Source: Thermoplasmata archaeon (lineage in GTDB: Archaea > Thermoplasmatota > Thermoplasmata > Thermoplasmatales > Thermoplasmataceae). Taken from it: 17,847 nt of DNA. The number at the start of each line of letters is the position of its first letter. Within the stretch, counting starts at the first letter, position 1. The notes beneath the pieces are model-generated. The model was given only the letters and a program-made list of their open reading frames with translations, was not told the DNA's origin and made no database searches. This document shows positions 7,555 through 14,595 of the stretch, piece by piece. The stretch covers positions 1 to 17,847 of the forward strand of contig JAJYRT010000026.1 of assembly GCA_021793945.1 (NCBI GenBank), written 5' to 3'. The position numbers and the translations under genes were made by a program.

Positions 7555-9630
7555 ATGAAAAGTCACGAAAACAGGCTGATCAATGAAAAGAGTCCGTACC
7601 TCATCCAGCATGCACATAATCCGGTAGACTGGTATCCCTGGTCTGAGGAAGCATTCCAGCGGGCAAAGAATGAAAACAAGCCCGTCTTTCTGAGTATAGG
7701 ATATTCGACCTGCCACTGGTGTCATGTGATGGAGCACGAATCCTTCGAGGACGAAGATGTGGCAGATGCAATGAACCGCAATTTCGTATGCATCAAGGTC
7801 GACCGTGAAGAGAGGCCCGACATAGATAATTTTTATATGACCGCCAGCCAGATAATGACAGGCTCGGGAGGCTGGCCGCTAAACATGATCGTTACGCCGG
7901 ACAGGAAGCCCGTTTTTGCCATGACCTACATCCCAAGGAGGTCGCGTGGGGAACAAATGGGAATCATAGAGCTGTCAGATGCAGTAGGGGAGCTATGGAA
8001 AAAGCAGGGAAACGACCTCCTGAAGAGGGCAAATGAAATGGTCTCGAGGCTTGAAAGGGGAGTCGCCTCCAAGCCTGGAAATCTCGTGGAAGAGAAATTC
8101 CTGAAGGACTCCTTCAAAGAATTGAGCGACAACTTCGACCAGCAGAATGGAGGGTTTGGGTTGTCACCAAAATTTCCCACTCCCCACTACCTGATCTTTC
8201 TGCTGCGGTATTTCCGCAGATACCATGACGAGACTGCACTCATGATGGTAGAAAAGACAATTGAGAAGGTCAATCTCGGTGGGATTCACGACCATATAGG
8301 CCACGGATTTCACAGATACTCTACCGACGCAGGATGGTTTCTGCCCCATTTTGAGAAGATGCTTTACGATCAGGGCATGATAATGATAGCCCTCGCTGAA
8401 CTGCAGCTGGTAACGGGTAAGAAAGCTTACAGTGACATGATCGGAGACCTGTTTTCCTTCCTCATGGCAGAAATGCATGATCCGCGAGGAGGATTCTTCT
8501 CTGCAATTGATGCCGACAGCGAAGGTGTCGAGGGTAAATATTATACATGGACATATTCTGAGATAATGGCTGTCCTGGGCGATGAGGAGGGAAAATTTTT
8601 TGCAGGCATATTCAACGCAAACCAGATGGGAAACTACCATGATGAATCCACCGGAAGAAGCACAGGGAAGAACATCCTTTACATGGAGAAAGATGTAGCT
8701 GAGTTGGCCAGTCAGATGTCTTTGGAACCGAAAGCGCTTTCCGAAAGGATAGAGCAAGACAGGAAGAAGCTGTTTGATTACAGGTCCGGAAGAACAAGGC
8801 CGCACACCGACGACAAGATAATCACGAGCCTGAACGGCATCATGATATCTGCGCTCTCTCTTGGTTACAGGGCTACCGGCAACAGTGATATCCTGAGACT
8901 CGCAGAAGAGACTGCCGATTTCATTATTGAAAAGATGGATGCCGGAGAAAATCGTCTTTTCCACACCTTCCGCGACGGTTCACCTGCCATTGAGGGTTTC
9001 ATTGATGATTATGCATTCCTAATAAGTGGCCTCATTGACCTCTACGAGGTCTCGCTGAAGACTAAATATTTGGAAAATGCAAACAGGCTCAACAGAACTG
9101 CCATCAAGGAGTTCCTTGACACGAAGGACTACGGGTTTTTCTTTACAGCCACCTACAGGAACGAGGTTGGGGGAAGGAGAAAGGAATGGTATGACGGGGC
9201 GATACCATCAGGTAACTCTGTCCAGATACTGAATCTGTTGCGCCTGTCTCATCTTGTTGACGATGATAGCCTTAACGGTATTGCAGTAAAATCTCTGGAT
9301 TCCCTGTATGGAACAGTCTCTGAGGCGCCAGTTTTCCACCTGTACCTGATGTGCGCTCTCGATTTTGCCATCGGACCCACAACCCATGTGAAAATCATCC
9401 GCGGGGAAGACAGTATTGGCGACAAAATGATCAAGATTGCCCAGGAGAACTATAACCCGAACATGACCATAACTGCAACCGGAAAGGAAGGGAATGAGTT
9501 CTATTCCACTTTCATGCAGGAACTTAAGGATATAAACGATGGAAAGACCAGGGCATATGTATGCAAAAATTACACCTGCCTCCCTGAAACCACGTCCATA
9601 GAGGAGTTCAGGAAACAGGTATCTTCATAA
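7555..9630 (+). CDS. DUF255/YyaL-family protein: thioredoxin-like domain plus alpha/alpha barrel
   Basis: From the chosen ATG the protein has 691 residues, normal for the family (bacterial YyaL, animal SPATA20). The N-terminal DUF255 domain begins with the signature [21 protein letters not shown] and contains a thioredoxin-like STCHWCHVM with C53 and C56. The remaining two thirds resemble an (alpha/alpha)6 glycosidase-type barrel, with family motifs [48 protein letters not shown] and [10 protein letters not shown]. No reaction is firmly assigned to the family, so a redox, sugar-processing or chaperone role cannot be chosen here. No signal peptide is seen. The frame extends 12 codons upstream to 7519, but the family sequence and a TATA-like box at 7522-7529 both favour 7555. 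It converges on the pilin gene with 12 bases between the stops. Confidence 0.92.
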   Translation: MKSHENRLINEKSPYLIQHAHNPVDWYPWSEEAFQRAKNENKPVFLSIGYSTCHWCHVMEHESFEDEDVADAMNRNFVCIKVDREERPDIDNFYMTASQIMTGSGGWPLNMIVTPDRKPVFAMTYIPRRSRGEQMGIIELSDAVGELWKKQGNDLLKRANEMVSRLERGVASKPGNLVEEKFLKDSFKELSDNFDQQNGGFGLSPKFPTPHYLIFLLRYFRRYHDETALMMVEKTIEKVNLGGIHDHIGHGFHRYSTDAGWFLPHFEKMLYDQGMIMIALAELQLVTGKKAYSDMIGDLFSFLMAEMHDPRGGFFSAIDADSEGVEGKYYTWTYSEIMAVLGDEEGKFFAGIFNANQMGNYHDESTGRSTGKNILYMEKDVAELASQMSLEPKALSERIEQDRKKLFDYRSGRTRPHTDDKIITSLNGIMISALSLGYRATGNSDILRLAEETADFIIEKMDAGENRLFHTFRDGSPAIEGFIDDYAFLISGLIDLYEVSLKTKYLENANRLNRTAIKEFLDTKDYGFFFTATYRNEVGGRRKEWYDGAIPSGNSVQILNLLRLSHLVDDDSLNGIAVKSLDSLYGTVSEAPVFHLYLMCALDFAIGPTTHVKIIRGEDSIGDKMIKIAQENYNPNMTITATGKEGNEFYSTFMQELKDINDGKTRAYVCKNYTCLPETTSIEEFRKQVSS

Positions 9631-9642
9631 TAGTAACTATTT

Positions 9643-10140
9643 TCATGGAAGAGTTGGGGAATCTGTTGCAATGGTTCCGTGCGTGGTCGTGTCAATAAGT
9701 TCGAGGTAGGAGATCGTCTGAATGCCAGAGGTGCTCTTGACGGTTATCACTGGATTCTCGCCAAGGTAATTCCCGGCACTCACGGTGATATTCCATACGC
9801 TGCCCATGCTTGCAGTAGAAGATCCAGACTTCGAGGCAAAGCCCAGATTGATCTCCGAAACAGTCCCGGTGCCGTTGGTTACGAGCAGATTAACATTAGA
9901 TAGCGAGATGTTGCCGTTGGGACTCACCGAGGAGACGTAAATCATGTATGAGGAGTCAGTTTGTGTATTCAAGTCCGTGACTGTAAGCGAAGCAGTGGGA
10001 GTTGTAGACCCCAGATACGATGTATAACCGCCAATAACCGAATAAAGTGTAGCTGCCAGAACTACAGTTATTGCAATCAAGAGAATTGTGGCTATTATTG
10101 GCGACACGGCATTATCTTCTTCATGCAATATCTCTTTCAT
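9643..10140 (-). CDS. Archaeal type IV pilin-like protein (DUF1628 N-terminal domain)
   Basis: Residues 7-36 carry the archaeal pilin signature EEDNAVSPIIATILLIAITVVLAA, a short hydrophilic leader followed by one long helix. Such proteins are cut by a prepilin peptidase and assembled through the hydrophobic helix into pili or surface filaments. The remaining 129 residues are Ser/Thr/Asn-rich, beta-like and contain three N-X-S/T sequons (in NGNIS, TNGTG and WNITV), fitting an extracellular glycosylated head. The 165-residue length is normal. The usual Arg or Lys just before AVSP is Asn here, leaving the leader net acidic. No pilus ATPase, platform protein or second pilin is adjacent. GAGG lies only a few bases before the ATG at 10140 as a weak ribosome site. 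An exact role in adhesion or motility is unknown. Confidence 0.85.
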   Translation of the reverse strand: MKEILHEEDNAVSPIIATILLIAITVVLAATLYSVIGGYTSYLGSTTPTASLTVTDLNTQTDSSYMIYVSSVSPNGNISLSNVNLLVTNGTGTVSEINLGFASKSGSSTASMGSVWNITVSAGNYLGENPVITVKSTSGIQTISYLELIDTTTHGTIATDSPTLP

Positions 10141-10174
10141 TTCCTCATGTTCTCCGGTTCACTTATTACCACTA

Positions 10175-10186
10175 TTTAATATTAAA
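10175..10186 (-). promoter_or_regulatory. Palindromic TATA box of the pilin gene
   Basis: TTTAATATTAAA is a perfect 12-base palindrome centred about 40 bases from the pilin ATG, implying a leader of roughly 12-15 bases. A second AT-rich element, TTTAAATAT, occurs twice farther upstream (10204-10212 and 10230-10238), the second copy next to the end of the neighbouring gene. Confidence 0.4.
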
Positions 10187-10239
10187 ATCTTTCCCAATTT
10201 TTATTTAAATATGGCGGACAAAATATATGTTTAAATATA

Positions 10240-10803
10240 TTAGTCCGGGTTCTGGCCAGCACTGTATGCCTTATTGAAAAAGTGCGTCCTGACCGCCTGT
10301 CCATCCAGCATTCCGGTAGCCAGCGAGAGGAGTCCGGTGAAGAGGAGGCTGATATTTAGTGCAGGGAAGTATATCAGGGAAACAAATTCGAGCACGAACG
10401 AAGAGGTCCAGAATAGGCTGATCCAGAGGGATTTTCTAAAGTACCGATTTCCTTTCTTTTCGTATATTTTTACGCTCTTACCCGCCTTGACTCCCGCAGT
10501 GAAGCCGATTATAAGCCCGGCCGGGATCAGCAATACGTATGAATGCAGGACATAACCGGTACCGAGTATCGACAGGTTCATACCGATGGATTGGTAGAAC
10601 AGGTATATGGTGAAAACAGTATATACTATGGGTACAAAAGCAACCCTGAAGAAGGTATACTTTGTCCCATGAAGTGCAACGGTCATCCTGATGGTGAATA
10701 TCAGCAGGATGATTATGATCATCCCTATGAACCCGATCTGCAAAAGGTTCAGTGAACCCAGAAAAGATTGCAATGTTGGTACCGTGTATCCCAGTATCTG
10801 CAC
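10240..10803 (-). CDS. Five-helix integral membrane protein of unknown function
   Basis: I do not recognise the family. The 187-residue product has five clear hydrophobic segments, about residues 20-40, 52-72, 83-104, 124-146 and 148-168. A basic loop (KAGKSVKIYEKKGNRYFRK, 106-124) after the third segment is likely cytoplasmic by the positive-inside rule. There are no conserved catalytic or metal motifs and no cysteines in the segments. The start is a GTG (10801-10803), chosen because a TATA-like box on the minus strand (10823-10833) is centred 25 bases upstream, fitting a leaderless message. It lies downstream of the permease gene on the same strand with a 77-base gap and its own promoter, so it is probably a separate unit. 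A loose resemblance to CcdC/DUF1453-type proteins in size and helix number is not enough to assign it. Confidence 0.75.
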   Translation of the reverse strand: MQILGYTVPTLQSFLGSLNLLQIGFIGMIIIILLIFTIRMTVALHGTKYTFFRVAFVPIVYTVFTIYLFYQSIGMNLSILGTGYVLHSYVLLIPAGLIIGFTAGVKAGKSVKIYEKKGNRYFRKSLWISLFWTSSFVLEFVSLIYFPALNISLLFTGLLSLATGMLDGQAVRTHFFNKAYSAGQNPD

Positions 10804-10822
10804 TCTTGATTATCCTATTCCT

Positions 10823-10833
10823 CTATTTATAAG
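10823..10833 (-). promoter_or_regulatory. TATA-like promoter of the five-helix membrane protein
   Basis: The minus strand reads CTTATAAATAG, one of the best archaeal TATA matches in the window, centred 25 bases upstream of the GTG start. It supports both the unusual start codon and independent transcription from the permease gene. Confidence 0.55.
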
Positions 10834-10880
10834 GTTTTTGTGATCTCCAGTTTCATTGATCCGCGAGCTATCCTGCTTCT

Positions 10881-12731
10881 TCATGTAATTTTATGATTAA
10901 CCCTGAACCTTGTCCGCTTTAAAATGAATACATCCATGAATATGTTCAGTGAAAGCAGCAGGCTGCTGAGCAGAAGCACGATGGGTGCCACCACTAGCGC
11001 ATCCTTTCCCAGTACTCCTATGAAGGTTGAGGAGTTGATTCCATAGTCGCTCAGGTTGAATTTGAGCACTGAAAGTGTGTAAAACGAGACGATGTTGAAT
11101 ATTATGATAAAGAGCTGGAGCCCTATGGTTCCCAGGTTAAGGATGTCGTATACCAGGAAACTCAGGAGGATTGCAAGGAACCCAAGAAGCACGACCGACG
11201 GGTAGAGAAAATACATCGACGCACCGACCATGAAGCAGGTCGATCCGACCACTATAGGATACAGGTCAATCCTTTTCAGGTTTGGGAACTTAACTTTCCT
11301 GAGCCAAAGGGAAGAGAAGTTGATCAAACCAAGGCTTATTAATACCATGAAATCGGTGATATTTACAAGGAAATTGTCACCCGTCAGGGATAGGACTACT
11401 ATCATGATCATGGTAAAGATCCATGACATAGACCTGAACGAAGAAGGCAGGTAACCATCCTCAGACAGAGCCCTCAGGTGCCTTGATGCAGCGAGGAAAG
11501 CCGGAACAAACGTCGTTATAGTTGCTATCATGAAGGAAATCGCAATTGCAACTTCCCACAGTGGGCCAAGAAACTTTCCCGCGATATAGAGTGAGGGGAT
11601 GTTGGAATTCAGTAGTGAATTATACGAAGGATGAAGGCTGTAGACAGCAAGCCCATAAAGTATTTCGACTATTGCGGAAATAACCACGGTGGCTATCATC
11701 GCGAGACCTGCGTAAGAAACCTTCTGCAGCTTTTTTCCGGTTATCCGTGTGTAAATGGGTATTGCACTTTCCTGGATGGTCTCCCTGTCAAGGGTCTGAA
11801 TCTCCTGGAACCCGAAGAAGAGGATAAACAGGTATCCCGTGTTCATTATCATCGCGAAGGCGGGGTTTCCGTGTGGCAGTGAAAAAAAACCGGAAAAGTT
11901 AAAACCACCCTTTAAAAATAGGGCGCCATTCTGGACTAATAGTATTGAAACCATAACAACCACCATGATGATCTGGGCTATACCGATGCCACGCAGGAAT
12001 ATATTTTCAAAAAAGGCATTGACCAGGAACCAGAATACGAAGATTGCAATTATGACATAAACGACCAGGTCACTGGAAAATACCGAAAACCCAAATCCCT
12101 CGAGAAGCGACGGTACGACCTGGAAGGCGAAGAGGACAAAGAATATAGAGGAAAATGCTGCCAGAGCGGTGTTGGCTATCCACATAGAGAACCTGGATAT
12201 GAAGTACCTGAGACTCCTTGATCCTATTGCCTGCCTGGAGAATGCAGGTCCTCCAACTGCTTCAAACCCCTGTCTGTTGGAGTAGGAGTTCATGTCGTGG
12301 TAAACCTTCGCCATAAGTACTGAAAGTGTTGCAGCAATAAGCAGCGACCCTATGGAGAGAACAGAATATTCCATGATATTTTCAGGGACTATCACAAAAA
12401 GCGGGGACCCAATGGTGGAACCGATGCCTACTGCCAGTAGAGTGACAAAACCGTATGTGGGCCTGGCAATGCCCTTTATCTCGGGTTTCCTGAATTTGAC
12501 ACGTAGTGAATCGGGAAAAGCTATAATTAGGGCCGATCCAGAAATGACACAACCGAAAAATGCGATGACCGTGAAGACAAGTTCAATATTGAAGGGATAC
12601 CCCTCCAGGATAAGCCTGACAATTGTGAGAAGGTAAGATATCCCCATCAGTAGAAAAACTGTTCCTACGCTAACGGCTCCTATCTTGAATCCAAGCACCA
12701 GCCCTTTCCTGCTTATATTTAACCTTCTCAT
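10881..12731 (-). CDS. APC-superfamily amino acid permease with two extra N-terminal helices
   Basis: The 616-residue membrane protein contains the APC-fold signature in its first core helix, GIGSTIGSPLFVI (102-114), the unwound GS/T-I-G segment that binds the amino-group and carboxylate of the substrate. About twelve hydrophobic segments follow to the C-terminus, as in cation-coupled amino acid or polyamine permeases. Before the core, residues 14-40 and 48-72 form two additional transmembrane helices, so the protein is longer than the usual 450-500 residues. The substrate is not determinable. The gene starts 8 bases after a small two-helix membrane protein gene, with an AGGTG ribosome site about 5 bases before the ATG at 12731, so the two form one operon. 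Confidence 0.85.
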   Translation of the reverse strand: MRRLNISRKGLVLGFKIGAVSVGTVFLLMGISYLLTIVRLILEGYPFNIELVFTVIAFFGCVISGSALIIAFPDSLRVKFRKPEIKGIARPTYGFVTLLAVGIGSTIGSPLFVIVPENIMEYSVLSIGSLLIAATLSVLMAKVYHDMNSYSNRQGFEAVGGPAFSRQAIGSRSLRYFISRFSMWIANTALAAFSSIFFVLFAFQVVPSLLEGFGFSVFSSDLVVYVIIAIFVFWFLVNAFFENIFLRGIGIAQIIMVVVMVSILLVQNGALFLKGGFNFSGFFSLPHGNPAFAMIMNTGYLFILFFGFQEIQTLDRETIQESAIPIYTRITGKKLQKVSYAGLAMIATVVISAIVEILYGLAVYSLHPSYNSLLNSNIPSLYIAGKFLGPLWEVAIAISFMIATITTFVPAFLAASRHLRALSEDGYLPSSFRSMSWIFTMIMIVVLSLTGDNFLVNITDFMVLISLGLINFSSLWLRKVKFPNLKRIDLYPIVVGSTCFMVGASMYFLYPSVVLLGFLAILLSFLVYDILNLGTIGLQLFIIIFNIVSFYTLSVLKFNLSDYGINSSTFIGVLGKDALVVAPIVLLLSSLLLSLNIFMDVFILKRTRFRVNHKIT

Positions 12732-12739
12732 TGAGGCAC

Positions 12740-13210
12740 CTAAACCTTGAGTCCTGCTTCGGAAAGTTCCTCGGAAACCCTGCGCAATATGTAGAAGGCA
12801 GATGCGAGGAGTATTATGGAAAGTGAATAATTGACAATCAGCACAAGAGAACCGCCAAATCCAAGATTATTGATGTCTACGTTGAAAGCGGAAAAGTAAC
12901 GCACAAACGACCCGGGTGAAAGTGAACCGAGGAGGGTGGGAAAAATGATCCCCACTCCGGATATTGTAAGCATGGAAGCGAGGGCTATCTCCCCGATGGA
13001 TATGAGTATCGCACCGAGTATTTTTACATTCTTAGACCTCTGCACTATCTTTCTGAAGTCCTGCATGTCGCCATCAACTGACTGATTGATCTTTTTCTCA
13101 ATAAGTTCGACAACATCCGGGTCAGTTTTTGCAAGGAGCATAACTGCTTTAACGTCAAGAGATAACTTATCCACAAGTTCTTCAAGTCTATCAGATTCGC
13201 CTCTTTGCAA
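12740..13210 (-). CDS. Small two-helix membrane protein upstream of the APC permease
   Basis: I do not recognise the family. The 156-residue product has a charged, helical N-terminal 60 residues (LEELVDKLSLDVKA, then KTDPDVVELIEKK), then two hydrophobic segments at about 64-92 and 117-142, and a short charged tail. Both ends are probably on the same side of the membrane. No catalytic motif is visible. It is the first gene of a two-gene operon with the permease (8-base gap), so an accessory or regulatory subunit for transport is a reasonable inference. The start is a TTG at 13210, the first standard start after an upstream in-frame stop; its promoter is less clear than for other genes, with AT-rich elements at 13211-13219 and 13241-13249. 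A GTG at 13174 is an alternative that would remove 12 residues. Confidence 0.7.
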   Translation of the reverse strand: MQRGESDRLEELVDKLSLDVKAVMLLAKTDPDVVELIEKKINQSVDGDMQDFRKIVQRSKNVKILGAILISIGEIALASMLTISGVGIIFPTLLGSLSPGSFVRYFSAFNVDINNLGFGGSLVLIVNYSLSIILLASAFYILRRVSEELSEAGLKV

Positions 13211-13240
13211 TTTATACCAGATACAATGATTTTCATTCAG

Positions 13241-13249
13241 AAATAAATC
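13241..13249 (-). promoter_or_regulatory. Possible TATA box of the small membrane protein/permease operon
   Basis: The minus strand reads GATTTATTT, centred about 35 bases from the TTG at 13210, which would give a leader of about 9 bases. A competing AT-rich element (GGTATAAAT) lies immediately upstream of the TTG, too close to serve that start. Confidence 0.3.
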
Positions 13250-13327
13250 TTTCCCTATCTATGAGTGAGATCACCTAACTAAGCAGCCATTGTCTGACAG
13301 GAGATTCGGAGAATCGGCAAGCGCAAA

Positions 13328-13338
13328 CTATTATTATT
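13328..13338 (+). promoter_or_regulatory. AT-rich promoter element of the 386-residue orphan gene
   Basis: ACTATTATTAT is centred about 27 bases upstream of the ATG at 13360, a leaderless spacing. The match to the TATA consensus is modest. Confidence 0.35.
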
Positions 13339-13354
13339 GATACATCGATACATC
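13339..13354 (+). repeat. Tandem 8-base repeat just before the start of the orphan gene
   Basis: GATACATC occurs twice head to tail and is followed by a partial CATC at 13355-13358, ending right before the ATG at 13360. It lies between the presumed TATA element and the start codon. It may be a small regulatory or slippage feature, or chance. Confidence 0.5.
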
Positions 13355-13359
13355 CATCA

Positions 13360-14520
13360 ATGATTTCCGGCAACGTAAACCAGCAGGCATCAAGTTACGG
13401 ATACATAGCAAAGGGCATTTTGTCTAATCTGTTTGATGCAATTTCCTATTCCCGGAGATCTGCTGATAAGAAGGACGATTCAGAAAAGTTACAGAAGGAA
13501 ATGGGTGCAAAGCTGTCAAGGTCTGATGAATTGCTTCAGTCCATAACCAGGATGATTAAACAGTATTATGAGGAGATAGGGCTTGACGCCGTTAAGGAGA
13601 GCCTGGATTCCATAATAAGTTTCACAAACGCTTCCCTCGATCAGGTTAAGACAAAAATTAACAAGGCCTATTCTTCAAAAATCAAGGAAATAGGTGAGGA
13701 GACCGAGTCAAACAGGACTCTTTCGATCAAGGCACTGGAAGCTTTCGTCTCCGGAAACTACCTCCCCGTCAGGGAGAGTAGTATAATCCTGAAAAGCGTT
13801 GAGGGAGGCTATGATGCAAGGGCAAAGTATCTGTCCGATGGAGGCATAGAATACGACTTTTCCCTGAATGCCAAGAACCTGGATATTTTCAGGGACACGT
13901 TGTTCTTTTCTTCTCTGATAAAGGCATTCCGGATCCCTGTTGGTACGGCCGGGACCTGGATAAGCAAGGAACCCGTGGTAGATTACGAGAAAACAGATCG
14001 GTACGTGATGGCTTCCGCCGAGCTATCTGGGGACAACCTTATCTGTAATTTTGGAGACGACTCGAAACAGTCCAACTTCAAGTTCATATTTTCAAAAGGG
14101 GGTAATGCGCCTTCGCTAAGTGTAGACTATGTGGATCCCGGGAAACAGGTGGACATAACTACGCAGCCCGCCCTTAACAAGAATCTGGATACTGATTCGC
14201 TTGCAGCTGCCCTGAACAGGGTCATGAGTTCCATGAAGTCCCTTGAATTCCACAAGCTAAGACTACTGAAGCTTTCAGTGGGCGATGATGATATTCTCTC
14301 CAGCACAAATTACGTCAAGTTCATGAAGTCCGTCATAGAGATAGCCGGTCCGGATTTCAAGTCCATTTTCCAGAAAATACTGGAAAGTGACTTTACCTCA
14401 TCTCCGGAATTCGAGAAAAACGGAATCACAAAGGATTACATTTCCAGCCGGATAAAAAACATTGGGGATTCTTCAAAGGAGCTTAGGGAATTCCTCAGCG
14501 AACCGCATCAGAATGCATAA
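13360..14520 (+). CDS. Orphan soluble protein with helical ends and a beta-rich middle
   Basis: I do not recognise this 386-residue protein. It has no signal peptide, membrane segment, nucleotide-binding loop or cysteine pair. Residues about 35-135 are highly charged and helical with heptad-like spacing (KLQKEMGAKLSRSDELLQSI, KTKINKAYSSKIKEIGEE), so a coiled coil is likely. Residues about 140-270 have alternating hydrophobic patterns typical of beta strands (GGIEYDFSLNAKNLDIF, DNLICNFGDD, NFKFIFSKGG). Residues about 280-386 are helical again. It is transcribed divergently from the small membrane protein/permease operon across a 149-base gap and converges on the GH15 gene. Codon use looks like that of its neighbours. 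A structural or scaffold role is possible, but no function is supported. Confidence 0.8.
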   Translation: MISGNVNQQASSYGYIAKGILSNLFDAISYSRRSADKKDDSEKLQKEMGAKLSRSDELLQSITRMIKQYYEEIGLDAVKESLDSIISFTNASLDQVKTKINKAYSSKIKEIGEETESNRTLSIKALEAFVSGNYLPVRESSIILKSVEGGYDARAKYLSDGGIEYDFSLNAKNLDIFRDTLFFSSLIKAFRIPVGTAGTWISKEPVVDYEKTDRYVMASAELSGDNLICNFGDDSKQSNFKFIFSKGGNAPSLSVDYVDPGKQVDITTQPALNKNLDTDSLAAALNRVMSSMKSLEFHKLRLLKLSVGDDDILSSTNYVKFMKSVIEIAGPDFKSIFQKILESDFTSSPEFEKNGITKDYISSRIKNIGDSSKELREFLSEPHQNA

Positions 14521-14595
14521 TCACGATAACGGATCTCCAACCCGCCGGCCGATTGGCATTCGGATCAAACGTCTCAATGTCGGCTTTACATAGGT

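Noticed and set aside
8164..8964. 266-residue open frame on the minus strand
   Set aside because: It lies wholly inside the DUF255 gene, which has strong family motifs. The minus-strand product has irregular composition and no recognisable motif, so it is an antisense shadow.
13045..13236. ATG-started 63-codon frame overlapping the start of the small membrane protein
   Set aside because: It is in a different frame from the 156-residue product and covers only its 5' part. The longer frame has clear membrane helices and operon spacing with the permease.
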